A stretch of 63,286 bases of DNA from the NCBI GenBank assembly GCA_029268145.1, contig JAJUHA010000011.1, positions 1-63,286 of the forward strand, read 5' to 3'. The notes beneath the pieces are model-generated. The model was not told the origin of the DNA, searched no databases, and worked only from the letters and a program-made list of their open reading frames with translations. Source of the stretch: Sphingomonadaceae bacterium (GTDB taxonomy: Bacteria; Pseudomonadota; Alphaproteobacteria; Sphingomonadales; Sphingomonadaceae). Below, piece after piece: positions 9,985 through 21,032 of the stretch (the first letter of the stretch is position 1; every line of letters begins with the position of its first letter). Both the position numbers and the translations under genes were made by a program.

Positions 9985-10823
9985 CGCTCGCCGTCGGCCT
10001 CGTCCAGACCACCACCGGCCTCGATCCGGAGGCGAGCGCCGCGCAGCTTTCGGCTGCCGTCGGCCGGCTGGCGCGCGCCGGCGCGTCGCTCGTCTTCACC
10101 CCGGAGATGTGCGGTATCCTCGACCGCAATGCGCCGCGCCTCGCGGCCGCCGCCCGACCCGAGGCCGAGGATCCGGTGCTCGCCGCCGCCCGCGCCGCGG
10201 CGCGCGCCCATGGTGTCGCCGTGCACCTCGGATCGCTCGCGATCCGGCTTCCCGGCACCGACCGGCTCGCCAACCGCTCCTTCCTGATCGGGCCCGACGG
10301 CGCCGTCCGCGCCCGCTACGACAAGCTCCACCTGTTCGATGTCGACCTGCCCGACGGCAGCCGCTACCGCGAGTCGGCCAGCTTCGTGCCCGGTGCCGCG
10401 ACCGCCGTTGCCGATGTCTCTGGGGTCCGCGTCGGCCTTGCCATCTGCTACGACCTGCGCTTCCCGGCCCTGTTCCAGGCGCTTGTCGGCGCCGGCGCCG
10501 AACTTCTCGCCGTGCCCGCCGCCTTCACGCGCCCGACCGGGGCGGCGCACTGGCATGTGCTGCTGCGCGCCCGGGCGATCGAGACCGGGAGCTTCGTCGT
10601 TGCCGCGGCCCAGACCGGGACGCACGCCGACGGCCGCGAAACCTATGGCCACAGCCTCGTCGTCGACCCCTGGGGCGAGGTGCTGCTCGACATGGGCGAG
10701 GCGCCGGGCGAGGCGCTTGCCGCGCTCGACCTGGCGCGCGTGGCCGAGGTGCGCGCCCGCATCCCGGCGCTGCGCCACGCCCGGCCGATCCCGCCGCCCG
10801 ACCTGACCGGCCTGGCGGCATGA
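9981..10823 (+). CDS. Carbon-nitrogen hydrolase (nitrilase superfamily, Nit1-like)
   Basis: This is an amidase of the nitrilase superfamily, 280 residues. The catalytic triad is visible as Glu42 (FTPEMCG), Lys115 (YDKLHLFDVD) and Cys156 (AICYDLRFP). The sequence is closest to the Nit1 branch, whose characterised members hydrolyse deaminated glutathione; that substrate fits the adjacent glutaredoxin but is inferred. The start and stop overlap the neighbouring genes by four bases, so it is translationally coupled to grxC and the DUF1178 gene. Confidence 0.9.
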   Translation: MTLAVGLVQTTTGLDPEASAAQLSAAVGRLARAGASLVFTPEMCGILDRNAPRLAAAARPEAEDPVLAAARAAARAHGVAVHLGSLAIRLPGTDRLANRSFLIGPDGAVRARYDKLHLFDVDLPDGSRYRESASFVPGAATAVADVSGVRVGLAICYDLRFPALFQALVGAGAELLAVPAAFTRPTGAAHWHVLLRARAIETGSFVVAAAQTGTHADGRETYGHSLVVDPWGEVLLDMGEAPGEALAALDLARVAEVRARIPALRHARPIPPPDLTGLAA

Positions 10824-11215
10824 TCGTCTATGATCTCGCCTGCGCTGCCGGCCACGATTTCGAGGGCTGGTTCGGCAGTTCCACCGACTTCGAGGCGCAG
10901 AAGGCGGCGGGGCTTCTCGCCTGCCCGCAGTGCGACAGCCGCGAGGTGCGCAAGATGCCGCAGGCCCCCGCCGTGGCGCGCAGGGGCAATGCCCACCCGC
11001 TCGCCCGGCTGCGCGCTGCGATCGAGGCCGAGTTCGACGATGTCGGCTCCCGCTTCGCCGAGGAGGCGCGCGCCCGCCACGAGGCGGCCCTGCGGGGCGA
11101 GGAGGTGCGCGGCGCCTATGGCGAGGCGAGCCCGGCCGAAGTCCGCAGCCTGGTCGAGGAGGGCGTTCCGGTCGCGCCGCTGCCCTTCCGCCCGCGCCGC
11201 CGGGCCGACGCCTGA
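10820..11215 (+). CDS. DUF1178 family protein
   Basis: The protein has 131 residues with the DUF1178 layout: the N-terminal MIVYDLACAAGHDFEGWF, then ACPQCDSREVRKMPQAPAV, and a charged C-terminal half ending GVPVAPLPFRP. A CPQC pair plus an upstream Cys and His suggest a small zinc site. Function is unknown in the family. The ATG overlaps the previous stop, so it closes the grxC operon. The tRNA-Arg gene follows 44 bases later. Confidence 0.88.
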   Translation: MIVYDLACAAGHDFEGWFGSSTDFEAQKAAGLLACPQCDSREVRKMPQAPAVARRGNAHPLARLRAAIEAEFDDVGSRFAEEARARHEAALRGEEVRGAYGEASPAEVRSLVEEGVPVAPLPFRPRRRADA

Positions 11216-11219
11216 GCGC

Positions 11220-11247
11220 TTGCCCTTCGCCCGGCGCCGCGCAATAG
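11220..11247 (+). promoter_or_regulatory. Weak candidate promoter for tRNA-Arg
   Basis: TTGCCC (11220-11225), a 16-base spacer and CAATAG (11242-11247) lie 12 bases before the tRNA. The -35 box matches the consensus at four positions, while the -10 box is poor. The tRNA may instead be co-transcribed with the upstream operon. Confidence 0.25.
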
Positions 11248-11259
11248 GCGGGGCCGTGC

Positions 11260-11336
11260 GGTCCCGTAGCTCAGCAGGATAGAGCAGCGGTTTCCTAAAC
11301 CGGAGGTCACAGGTTCGAGTCCTGTCGGGACCGCCA
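11260..11336 (+). tRNA. tRNA-Arg (anticodon CCT)
   Basis: The 77-nt cloverleaf has a seven-base acceptor stem GGTCCCG pairing with CGGGACC, a D-arm GCTC/GAGC, an anticodon loop TTCCTAA with CCT at 11294-11296, and a T-arm ACAGG/CCTGT with loop TTCGAGT. The CCA end is encoded (11334-11336). The outermost anticodon-stem pair is a G-G mismatch, while the other four pairs are intact. This tRNA reads AGG codons. Confidence 0.95.
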
Positions 11337-11438
11337 GAGCATCCGCGGCCACGATGCCGGGGGGCGCCGGCCTCGGCCCCGGACGGGTGGGTGCCGGCAC
11401 GCGCCCGGCGGGGCCAGGGGTCCGCCCGAGAAGGACGC

Positions 11439-11464
11439 GGGGGCGGTGGCTGCCCACCGCCCCC
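11439..11464 (-). terminator. Perfect 11-bp hairpin downstream of the MFS gene
   Basis: GGGGGCGGTGG and CCACCGCCCCC form an 11-base-pair stem around the four-base loop CTGC. It sits 26 bases beyond the stop of the minus-strand transporter gene and between it and the convergent tRNA. No run of T follows on either strand, so termination by this hairpin is plausible but not certain. Confidence 0.5.
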
Positions 11465-11490
11465 GAGGGGAGGTCGAACCCGCGCCGCGG

Positions 11491-13179
11491 TCAGCCGTCG
11501 ATGTCGCGGCGGAACGTCTCGGGCAGGAACAGCAGGCCGACGACTACCGTGAGGCCCGCGACGAGGATCGGGTACCAGAGGCCGAAGGTGATGTCGCCGG
11601 TTGCCGCCACCAGCGCGAAGGCGATGGTGGGCAGGAAGCCGCCGAACCAGCCGTTCCCGATGTGGTAGGGAAGCGACATGGCCGTGTAGCGGATCCGGGT
11701 GGGGAACAGCTCCACGAGGAGGGCGGCGATCGGCCCGTAGACCATCGTCACGTAGAGGACGAGGAGGAACAGGATGGCGATCACCCTGGGCTTGTCGATC
11801 CGGGCCGGATCGGCCTCGTTCGGGTAGCCGGCAGCTGCGAGCGCGGCCTTCGCCTCGTCCTGGAAGGCGGTGACGAGCGCCTTGCGGGCGTCTCCGCCAA
11901 GCGGCGCCGGATCCGCCACCGTGATCCTCCTGTCGCCGATGGTGACCGTGGCGGTGGCGCCCGGTGCGGCGACGTTGCGATAGTTGACGCCCGACTTGGC
12001 GAGGAAGGCCTTGGCGACGTCGCAGGCGCTGCCGTCGAACCTGTTCTTGCCGACCGGGTCGAACTGGGTCGAGCAGGTCGCCGGATCGGCCGCGACGGTG
12101 ACCGGCGCGTCCTTCTGGGCGGCGTGCAGCGCCGGGTTGGCCGCCTTCTGCAGGGCATCGAACAGCGGGAAGTAGGTGACTGCGGCGAGCAGGCATCCGG
12201 CAAGGATGATGGGCTTGCGGCCCACCCGGTCGGACAGCCAGCCGAAGACGACGAAGAAGGGCGTGGCGAGCAGCAGGGCGATGGCGATCAGCGTGTTGGT
12301 GGTCGCGCCGTCCACCTTCATCATCTTCTCGAGGAAGAAGAGCGCGTAGAACTGGCCCGTGTACCAGACGACCGCCTGGCCGGCGACTGCGCCGATCAGC
12401 GCGACGAGCACCAGGCGAAGGTTGCGCCAGTGGCCGAACGCCTCGGTCAGCGGGGCCTTCGACTGCTTGCCTTCCGCCTTCATCCGCTGGAAGACCGGGC
12501 TCTCCTCGAGCTGCATCCGGATCCACAGCGAGATCCCGAGCAGCACGACCGAGACCAGGAAGGGGATTCGCCAGCCCCACGCCTTGAACGCCTCCTCGCC
12601 GACCATGGTGCGCACGCCGAGCACCACGAGCAGCGCGGCGAACAGGCCGAGCGTCGCGGTGGTCTGGATGAAGCTCGTGTAGAAGCCGCGCTTGCTGGTG
12701 GGGGCGTGCTCGGCGACATAGGTGGCGGCGCCGCCATATTCGCCGCCCAGCGCGAGCCCCTGGAGCATGCGCAGCAGGACGAGGATGACGGGGGCCGCAA
12801 CCCCGATGCTGGCGTAGCCGGGAAGCACGCCGACCATGAAGGTCGCAAAGCCCATGAGGCCCATGGTGATGAGGAAGGTGTATTTCCGGCCGACCAGGTC
12901 GCCCAGCCGGCCGAAGACCAGCGCACCGAAGGGCCGCACCGCGAAGCCGGCCGCGAACGCGCCGAGCGCCAGGATGAAGCCCGTCGCCTCGTTGACTCCG
13001 GAGAAGAACTGGCTCGAGATGATGATCGCGAGCAGCCCGTAGAGGTAGAAGTCGTACCATTCGAAGATGGTGCCGAGCGACGAGGCCAGGATGACCTTGC
13101 GTTCGCTCTGGGTCGGTGCGTGATGCTTGGGAAGCGCGCCGACGTCGTCGACTGCCGCGCCCAGTCCGGGGGGTGTCAT
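11491..13179 (-). CDS. MHS-family MFS transporter with large periplasmic-type insertion
   Basis: This is a proton symporter of the metabolite:H+ symporter family, 562 residues and about 12 membrane segments. Family marks are SSLGTIFEWYDFYLYG near residue 33, GRLGDLVGRKYTF in the first loop, LALGGEYGGAATYVAEH, and a second GWLSDRVGRKP motif. Between the eighth and ninth membrane segments lies an insertion of roughly 110 residues with two Cys, absent from ordinary KgtP/ProP-type members, which are about 430 residues. It follows the porin gene by 22 bases on the same strand and is next to acetyl-CoA synthetase, suggesting uptake of a short-chain carboxylate. Confidence 0.88.
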   Translation of the reverse strand: MTPPGLGAAVDDVGALPKHHAPTQSERKVILASSLGTIFEWYDFYLYGLLAIIISSQFFSGVNEATGFILALGAFAAGFAVRPFGALVFGRLGDLVGRKYTFLITMGLMGFATFMVGVLPGYASIGVAAPVILVLLRMLQGLALGGEYGGAATYVAEHAPTSKRGFYTSFIQTTATLGLFAALLVVLGVRTMVGEEAFKAWGWRIPFLVSVVLLGISLWIRMQLEESPVFQRMKAEGKQSKAPLTEAFGHWRNLRLVLVALIGAVAGQAVVWYTGQFYALFFLEKMMKVDGATTNTLIAIALLLATPFFVVFGWLSDRVGRKPIILAGCLLAAVTYFPLFDALQKAANPALHAAQKDAPVTVAADPATCSTQFDPVGKNRFDGSACDVAKAFLAKSGVNYRNVAAPGATATVTIGDRRITVADPAPLGGDARKALVTAFQDEAKAALAAAGYPNEADPARIDKPRVIAILFLLVLYVTMVYGPIAALLVELFPTRIRYTAMSLPYHIGNGWFGGFLPTIAFALVAATGDITFGLWYPILVAGLTVVVGLLFLPETFRRDIDG

Positions 13180-13201
13180 GGCATGTCTCCTCTTGCGTCC
13201 C

Positions 13202-14617
13202 TCAGAAGTTGAACTTGGTCACGAACTCGAACCGGTCGAGCGCGCCCGTCTGCCCGGACAGGAGTCCCCGGGCGCCGTGGCGATATTCGAAGCCGACGTC
13301 GAGACGGTCGATCGGCGTGGCGAAGACGTTGCCGGCAACGCTCCATGCCGACACGCTGGCGCCGCCGGGCAGGGTGACGTCCGGATAGTCCACCTGCTGG
13401 ACGCCGCCCATGATCGTGCTCCGCAGACGCGGCGACAGCGCCAGGCGGACCGCACCGAAGCCGGCGACGATCCCCACGGGGTGGACCTTGCCGCCCGTGA
13501 AAACGCCGTCGGGCGCGAAGTTCAGGCCGACATAGTGGCCGATCCCCTCGCCGCCGGTCAGCATGAAGCGGAGGTCGTGCCGGTTCGCCGGGCCGAAGGG
13601 CAGCCTGCCGCCGAGCGAGACGCCCCAGCCGAGCGCGCTGTCCTTGCTGACGCCGTCGTTCACGGTCACGTCGTGGGCGAGGGCGGCGAGGGAGATCTCG
13701 CCGCCGCCGATCCTGTGCGCGAGCCTGGCGACGAAGTCGGGTACCACGGCCTCGTCGGACTCCTTGAGGAGGGTGGACTCGGACGTGATAGTCGCCGTGA
13801 TCGGGTTCTCGACGGCAAGGGCGAGGCTGTTGCGGCTGCCGAGCGCGTGCGTCCAGCGGACCAGCGGCTGGCGGACGAAGACCGTGCCCTCGGTCGGGCC
13901 GATGAAGTCGGTCGTCTCGGGAAGGGCCGCGACATTCTGGAAGGTGGACCAGTCCTGGCCGGCGGTCAGCCCCTTCCAGCTGATGGTCGCGCGCCGCATG
14001 GCGAGGTTGTAGCCGTTGGTGGTGCGGGCCGTGCCCTGGGTGCCCGGCGCGGTCTGGAAGTCGACCTCGACATAGCCGGTGAGGGGTGCGCCGCCGACAT
14101 TGGTCGCGCCCGAGAGCCAGAGCCTCGTCTGCTTCAGGTGCGCGCCGAAGTGCGTGCTGCGCGCGCCGCCGGCCGGCACCTGCTGCGGCAGCCAGAAGTC
14201 GCGGATGAGGGAGCCGGACGGGACCGTGCCGTCCTGATAGACCGAGTAGGCGGCCCAGAGCTTCACGTAGCCGCCAAGCCTGAAGGTCGTGCCCCCCACC
14301 CGGAAGCCGTCCCGCGATTCCGCCGCCTTCAGCCGCGTGTCGAGGGCGGCAAGCTGCTCGGCGCTTGCGGCTGCGCTGCCCGCCTGGGTGCTGCTGCTCC
14401 CGGCCGCGGTGGCGTTGCCCGTGGCCAGGCCCATGGCCAGGTCCGTGGCGGGCCCGGCGGGCGCGGCGGCCGCGCGCGCCGCCGCGAGCTCGGCGCGCAG
14501 CGTCGCGATTTCCGCCTCGAGCGCGGACAACCGCGCCTCGATCGTGGTGGCGCCCCTTGCGAGCGCCGGAGTGGCAACGCCTGCGAGCAGCAGGGCGAGG
14601 CCGGTTGCAGTCCGCAT
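13202..14617 (-). CDS. DcaP-like outer-membrane porin
   Basis: A signal peptide (MRTATGLALLLAGVATPALA) is followed by a short coiled coil, ARLSALEAEIATLRAELA, at about residues 28-45, then a beta-barrel of about 400 residues ending FEFVTKFNF with terminal Phe, as expected for outer-membrane insertion. The organisation matches DcaP-type trimeric porins, which pass dicarboxylates and other small anions. The gene leads the operon with the MHS symporter, giving matched outer and inner membrane uptake steps, and is divergent from acs. RBS-like GGGAGAG precedes the ATG. Confidence 0.85.
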   Translation of the reverse strand: MRTATGLALLLAGVATPALARGATTIEARLSALEAEIATLRAELAAARAAAAPAGPATDLAMGLATGNATAAGSSSTQAGSAAASAEQLAALDTRLKAAESRDGFRVGGTTFRLGGYVKLWAAYSVYQDGTVPSGSLIRDFWLPQQVPAGGARSTHFGAHLKQTRLWLSGATNVGGAPLTGYVEVDFQTAPGTQGTARTTNGYNLAMRRATISWKGLTAGQDWSTFQNVAALPETTDFIGPTEGTVFVRQPLVRWTHALGSRNSLALAVENPITATITSESTLLKESDEAVVPDFVARLAHRIGGGEISLAALAHDVTVNDGVSKDSALGWGVSLGGRLPFGPANRHDLRFMLTGGEGIGHYVGLNFAPDGVFTGGKVHPVGIVAGFGAVRLALSPRLRSTIMGGVQQVDYPDVTLPGGASVSAWSVAGNVFATPIDRLDVGFEYRHGARGLLSGQTGALDRFEFVTKFNF

Positions 14618-14704
14618 GGTCTTCTCTCCCTCGCCGGCCCCGGCCTGTCGCCGCCGGGTTCCGGTCGCGCCTCACCATGCGTTGCCCCATCGGGCCGGAA
14701 ACAG

Positions 14705-14736
14705 CCCGACCTTGGTCGGGCGCGACCAAAGTCGGG
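14705..14736. promoter_or_regulatory. Inverted repeat, candidate operator between porin and acs genes
   Basis: CCCGACCTTGGTCG and CGACCAAAGTCGGG form a 14-nt inverted repeat with one mismatch around a four-base spacer (GGCG). It lies 87 bases upstream of the porin start and 123 bases upstream of the acs start. It ends just before a possible acs promoter: TTCGCC at 14739-14744, 16 bases, CTAATG at 14761-14766. The dyad length suits a dimeric LuxR/NarL-type regulator such as the one encoded directly after acs. Assignment to that regulator is inference. Confidence 0.55.
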
Positions 14737-14859
14737 GGTTCGCCTCGGCCGGTGGTGCGCCTAATGTGCAGGCGCTGAGCCCGGCGACGACCGGGTCCGA
14801 GGGAGCTTCCCGCCTGCCCGGGCCGGCGCAGGCGGCGATGACGAGGTGGAGGACCGACG

Positions 14860-16818
<1,959 letters not shown>

Positions 16819-16857
16819 GGAGGCCGGGGGAGGGACGGCAGCAGCGGGAGGCCCGGA

Positions 16858-17478
16858 GTGGCCGCAACGATCCTCGTCGCCGACGACCACCCGGCGTTCC
16901 GCGCCGCCCTCGCGATCGCCGTTCGCGGTGCCGCGCCCGACGCGCAGGTCGTCGAGGCCGGCACGCTCGCCGACGCGGTGGCGGCAGCGCGGGCGGCAGG
17001 GGATCTCGCCCTCGTGCTGCTCGATCTCGGCCTGCCCGGCGCGGAGGGCGCCTCGGGGGTCGCCGCGCTCCATGCCGCGCGACCGGAGGCGCCGATCCTC
17101 GTCGTCTCGGCCGCCGACCCGGGCGCGGCCTGGCCGTCCCGCGAGGCCGGGGCCGCGGGCTTCCTGTCCAAAAGCGCGGACCTGCCGGAGATCGAGGCGG
17201 CGATCATCCGCGCCCTGGCCGGAGACCCGGAGCCGGTTGCCTGGCCCGATGCCGAGGCGCCCATGGCGGCCGCGATCGCAGCGCTCACTCCCACCGAGCA
17301 CAAGGTGCTGCTCGGCGTGCTGCGGGGCCAGCTCAACAAGCAGATCGCCCACGACCTCGGGATCAGCGAAGCGACGGTGAAGGGGCACATGACGGCGCTG
17401 ATGCGCAAGCTCGGAGTCCACAACCGGACCCAGGCCGTGCTCGCCGCGCGCGCGCTGGGGCTTCCTCTCCCGGCCTGA
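16858..17478 (+). CDS. LuxR/NarL-type response regulator, CrbR-like
   Basis: A receiver domain occupies about residues 1-120, with the acidic pair in DDHP, the phospho-acceptor Asp in LLDLGLPG, and the conserved Lys in FLSKSAD. A LuxR-type helix-turn-helix follows, LTPTEHKVLLGVLRGQLNKQ through ATVKGHMTALMRKLGV, at about residues 141-200. The GTG start is preceded by GGGAGG. Position directly after acs and convergent with a CrbS-type kinase makes it the probable partner regulator that activates acs; this matches the known CrbSR (MxtR/ErdR) systems. Confidence 0.9.
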   Translation: MAATILVADDHPAFRAALAIAVRGAAPDAQVVEAGTLADAVAAARAAGDLALVLLDLGLPGAEGASGVAALHAARPEAPILVVSAADPGAAWPSREAGAAGFLSKSADLPEIEAAIIRALAGDPEPVAWPDAEAPMAAAIAALTPTEHKVLLGVLRGQLNKQIAHDLGISEATVKGHMTALMRKLGVHNRTQAVLAARALGLPLPA

Positions 17479-17479
17479 A

Positions 17480-20400
17480 CTACTCGGCCGCCGCGCGGAT
17501 GTCCGCCGGCGCAAGCGCGGACAGAAGATCGGCCGGGTCGGCGGGCTTGGGCACCAGCGCCATGGCGAGCGCCTGGAGCCGGGCGCGCTCCGCCTTCTCG
17601 GGGCTGGCGGTCACGAGCGCGATCGGCAGCGCGGGCAGGCGCTGGCGGAGCCGATGGGCCACGTCGAGCCCGGAGGGAGCCAAGCCGAGGTCGAGGTCGA
17701 GAATGGCAGCGTCGGGCGGCGTCGCTGCCGCCGTCGCCAGCGCGGCCGAGGCCGAGCGCACCGGGATGGCGACCAGGCCTTCGCGCGCGAGCAGCGCCGC
17801 GATCGCGTCGAGCGCTGCCGGGTCATCGTCGAGGCAGAGGATGCGGGCGCCCGCTGGCGGCCGGCGGCGGTCCTGTGCGGGAGCCGGGGGCTGCGCTGCG
17901 TCCTGCGCGTCTGGCGCACCGGCACGCGGAACACGGATCGAGAAGGTGGAGCCGCGGCCGGGCGCCGAGCGCAGCCGGACCGGAAGGGCAAGCAGACGGG
18001 CAATCCGGTCGACGATCGCGAGGCCGAGGCCAGCGCCGGCCGCGTTGCCGGGCGTGCCGAGCCGCTCGAACTCGCGGAAGATCCGCTGCTGGTCTTCCGG
18101 CGCGATCCCGGGGCCCGAGTCGCGCACCTCGATCCGCACCGCATCGCCCTCGGGTCGCGCGCAGAGCAGGATGCGGCCGGAGCCCGTGTAGCGGACCGCG
18201 TTCGACAGGAGGTTGCGCAGCACCGAGGCCAGCAGGCCGCCGTCGGTGAACAGCGTCTCGTCGCGCGGGCGGACCACGAGGCGCACGCCGCGTTCCGCGG
18301 CGAGCGGCCGGAACTCCCGCTCGAGCGCGGCCATCAGGTCGGCGAGCGGCACGGGCGCGGGCTCGGGGCGGATGCCGCCGGCATCGAGCCGCGAGACGTC
18401 GAGCAGCGCCCGCAGCAGCTGCTGCGCCGAGCCGAGCGCGCCACCGATGCTCGCCACGAGGGGCTGCATCGCCTCGGCGGGTCGGCCGGCGGCGAGGTCG
18501 CGCTCGAGCGCGGCGGCGAAGAGGCGGGCTGCGTGGAGGGGCTGCTGGAGATCGTGGCTGGCGGCGGCAAGGAAGCGGGTCTTGTCGCGGGTGGCGGCCT
18601 CGGCCGCGGCCTTGGCCTCGGCCAGCGCCCGGTTGGCCCGGGCGAGATCGGCAGTGCGATCGGCCACCTGCCGCTCGAGCTCGGCCTGCGCCTGCTTCTC
18701 GACCGTGATGTCGGTGAAGCTCATCACATAGCCGCCGCCCGGAATGGGCGCGCCGGCCGTGCGGATCCAGCGCCCCGACGGCCGCTGCCGCTCGAAGGCA
18801 TGGGGAAGGCCGCGGGAGAGGTGCCACAGCCGGCGGGCGACATGCGCTTCCACTTCGCCCGGCCCGCACTCGCCGCGCTCGGCATTGAAGCGGATGAGAT
18901 CGGCGACCGGACGGCCGATGACGACCATGCCGGGAGGATAGTCGAACAGGTCAAGGTAGCGGCGGTTCCAGGCCACCAGCCGCAGGCTGGAGTCGATGAC
19001 GGAGACCCCCTGGTCGATCGCCTCGAGGGTGGCCGCGAGCAGGGCCCGCGAGAGGGTGACCGACTGCCCGGTCCGGTCGAGCAGCTGCACCACCTCGGCC
19101 ATGTCGAGGCTGCTGCCTTCGAGCGCCGAGCCGATGAGAAGCCGCGCCGATGGCGCCCCGATCACCCGGGCGATCAGCTGCTCCGCGCGCCGGGCGGCAG
19201 CCGGTCCGATCGGGCCATCGGCCGGCCCGAACTCCGCGCCGAGCGCGGCGTCCGCTTCCGCCTCGCCGACGAACCGGGCGGCAAGCGCGCGGAGGTCGGC
19301 AAGCGTGCGCATCGTCGCCGGGCCGGCGCCCGCCCCGAGCGCCCGGCGCATGCGCAGCCGGTCCCTCCCCACCACGGCGGCGATGGCAAGCAGGTTGAGC
19401 CCGAGGCTCCAGACCAGCCCGTGGGCGAGCGGATCCCCGAGCCGGACGCCGAGCAGCGCCTGCGGGTGGAGCAGCCCGCCCGTCGCCGTGGCGATGCCTT
19501 CGACGAAGGCCGGCCCGGCGATCGAGGGGAGGAAGAGGGTGAAGAGCCAGGCGAGGCCGCCCGCGGCGAGCCCGGCGCTGGCCGCTGCCGCGCTGGACAC
19601 CCGGAAGGCGGAGGCGAGCACCAGCGCCGGGGCGAACTGGGCCACGCCGGCGAAGGCGACGAGGCCGATGGTGGCCAGCGGCCGGCTGCTGTCGAGCGTT
19701 TCCGCGTAGAGAAAGGCGACCGCGATGATCGCCACGATCACCGTTCGCCGGGCCAGGCGCATCCGGCGGCCGAGATCCGCGCCGCGCCGGTCGAGGTCGC
19801 GCCGCAGCAACGCCGGAGCGAGCAGGTCGTTGGTCGCCATGGTGGCGAGCGCCAGCGTCTCGGCGATGATCATCGCGGTCGCGGCCGAAAAGCCCCCGAG
19901 GAAGGCGAGGTGGGCAAGCGCGGTCTGCCCGGTCGCGAGCGGCAGGGCCAGCACATAGAGGTCAGGGGGGACGGCAGGCCCGAGGACCGCAAGCCCGGCC
20001 GCAGCCAGCGGAAGGGCAAGGAGCGACACCGCGGCAAGATAGAGAAGGAACGGCCAGCGCGCGGAGCGCGTGGCCTCGGGCGAGGGAGCCTCGACGAAGC
20101 CGAGGTAGAACTGGCGCGGCAGGCAGATGATCGCAAGCCCGGCGGCCAGCGTCGCGGCGAAGAAGTCCACCCCGGGGCCCTCGGCGAAGCGCGCGGCCAG
20201 CAGCGCCCCGGCGTCCGGACCGGCAGCGCCGCGGCCGGAGACCAGCAGGGCGGCAGTGAGGCCGAGCGTCAGCAGCGCCGCCAGCTTGACGAGGGATTCG
20301 AGCGCCAGCGCGGCAACCAGGCCCCGGTTCTGGCGGGCGACCTCCACCGTGCGCGCGCCGAACAGGATGGCGAAGGCGGCGAGCGCCGACGCGGTCAGCA

Positions 20401-20860
20401 GGGTGACCGCCCCGGAGCGCTCGACCCCGGCGAGCACCGCGAAGGTCGCGGAGACGGCGCGCAGCTGGAGGGCGATATAGGGCACCGAGGAGGCGAGCGC
20501 GATCACCGCCACCAGCGCCGCCACCTGCCGGCTGCGGTCGTGGCGCTGGGCGAGGAAATCGCCGATCGAGAGCGCCCGGCTCTCCCGGACCTGGGCGGCT
20601 AGCCGCGCGAGGAAGCCCGGCGCGAGCAGAAGCGCAAGGGCGGGCCCGAGGTAGATGGCAAGATAGGGCCAGCCGCTCGACGCCGCCGTGCCGACGGCGC
20701 CGAAGAAGGACCAGGAGGTGAAGTAGACTGCGATCGAGAGCGGGTGGACGAGGGGCGCGATCCGGCGCGGCACCCCCGCGCGGTCGACCCGGCGCGCGAC
20801 CGCAACGAGCATCAGCCCGTAGGCCAGCACCACGACTGCAGAGACCAGCCCTGCCGGCAA
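17480..20860 (-). CDS. CrbS-type hybrid sensor: SLC5 transporter, PAS, histidine kinase, receiver
   Basis: The protein has 1126 residues. An SLC5-like sodium-symporter domain of about 13 membrane segments fills residues 1-490 (VYFTSWSFFGAVG near the start). A STAC-like linker near 530 (LRALAARFVGEAEAD), a PAS domain at about 610-720 (LEAIDQGVSVIDSSLRLVAW), and a coiled coil follow. The histidine-kinase domain has His in ASHDLQQPL near 769 and ATPase boxes NLLSNAVRYT and DSGPGIAPED. A C-terminal receiver has its Asp in ILDLDLG. I chose the TTG at 20860, preceded by GGAGGAACGGGAG, because the frame further upstream is not protein-like. It likely senses acetate-linked carboxylates and signals to the LuxR regulator. 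Confidence 0.9.
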   Translation of the reverse strand: MPAGLVSAVVVLAYGLMLVAVARRVDRAGVPRRIAPLVHPLSIAVYFTSWSFFGAVGTAASSGWPYLAIYLGPALALLLAPGFLARLAAQVRESRALSIGDFLAQRHDRSRQVAALVAVIALASSVPYIALQLRAVSATFAVLAGVERSGAVTLLTASALAAFAILFGARTVEVARQNRGLVAALALESLVKLAALLTLGLTAALLVSGRGAAGPDAGALLAARFAEGPGVDFFAATLAAGLAIICLPRQFYLGFVEAPSPEATRSARWPFLLYLAAVSLLALPLAAAGLAVLGPAVPPDLYVLALPLATGQTALAHLAFLGGFSAATAMIIAETLALATMATNDLLAPALLRRDLDRRGADLGRRMRLARRTVIVAIIAVAFLYAETLDSSRPLATIGLVAFAGVAQFAPALVLASAFRVSSAAAASAGLAAGGLAWLFTLFLPSIAGPAFVEGIATATGGLLHPQALLGVRLGDPLAHGLVWSLGLNLLAIAAVVGRDRLRMRRALGAGAGPATMRTLADLRALAARFVGEAEADAALGAEFGPADGPIGPAAARRAEQLIARVIGAPSARLLIGSALEGSSLDMAEVVQLLDRTGQSVTLSRALLAATLEAIDQGVSVIDSSLRLVAWNRRYLDLFDYPPGMVVIGRPVADLIRFNAERGECGPGEVEAHVARRLWHLSRGLPHAFERQRPSGRWIRTAGAPIPGGGYVMSFTDITVEKQAQAELERQVADRTADLARANRALAEAKAAAEAATRDKTRFLAAASHDLQQPLHAARLFAAALERDLAAGRPAEAMQPLVASIGGALGSAQQLLRALLDVSRLDAGGIRPEPAPVPLADLMAALEREFRPLAAERGVRLVVRPRDETLFTDGGLLASVLRNLLSNAVRYTGSGRILLCARPEGDAVRIEVRDSGPGIAPEDQQRIFREFERLGTPGNAAGAGLGLAIVDRIARLLALPVRLRSAPGRGSTFSIRVPRAGAPDAQDAAQPPAPAQDRRRPPAGARILCLDDDPAALDAIAALLAREGLVAIPVRSASAALATAAATPPDAAILDLDLGLAPSGLDVAHRLRQRLPALPIALVTASPEKAERARLQALAMALVPKPADPADLLSALAPADIRAAAE

Positions 20861-21032
20861 CTGCTCCCGTTCCTCCCGGCGTCCTCGCCCTGACTCCCGC
20901 GGGCAACGCTGGCGAAGGCGAGGAGGCGGGTCAATCCCCCGCGTGTCCGGCAGGCTCGCCGGCCCCCGAGCAGCGCGGAGCGGTTGCCGGCCGGGGAGCG
21001 TCGGTCTATCGGGTCCCTGACCGGAGGGCGGG

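Noticed and set aside
11260-11490. tRNA-Arg as an integration site for a mobile element
   Set aside because: This tRNA is a common attachment site, but no integrase, direct repeat of its 3' end or foreign-looking sequence lies within the window.
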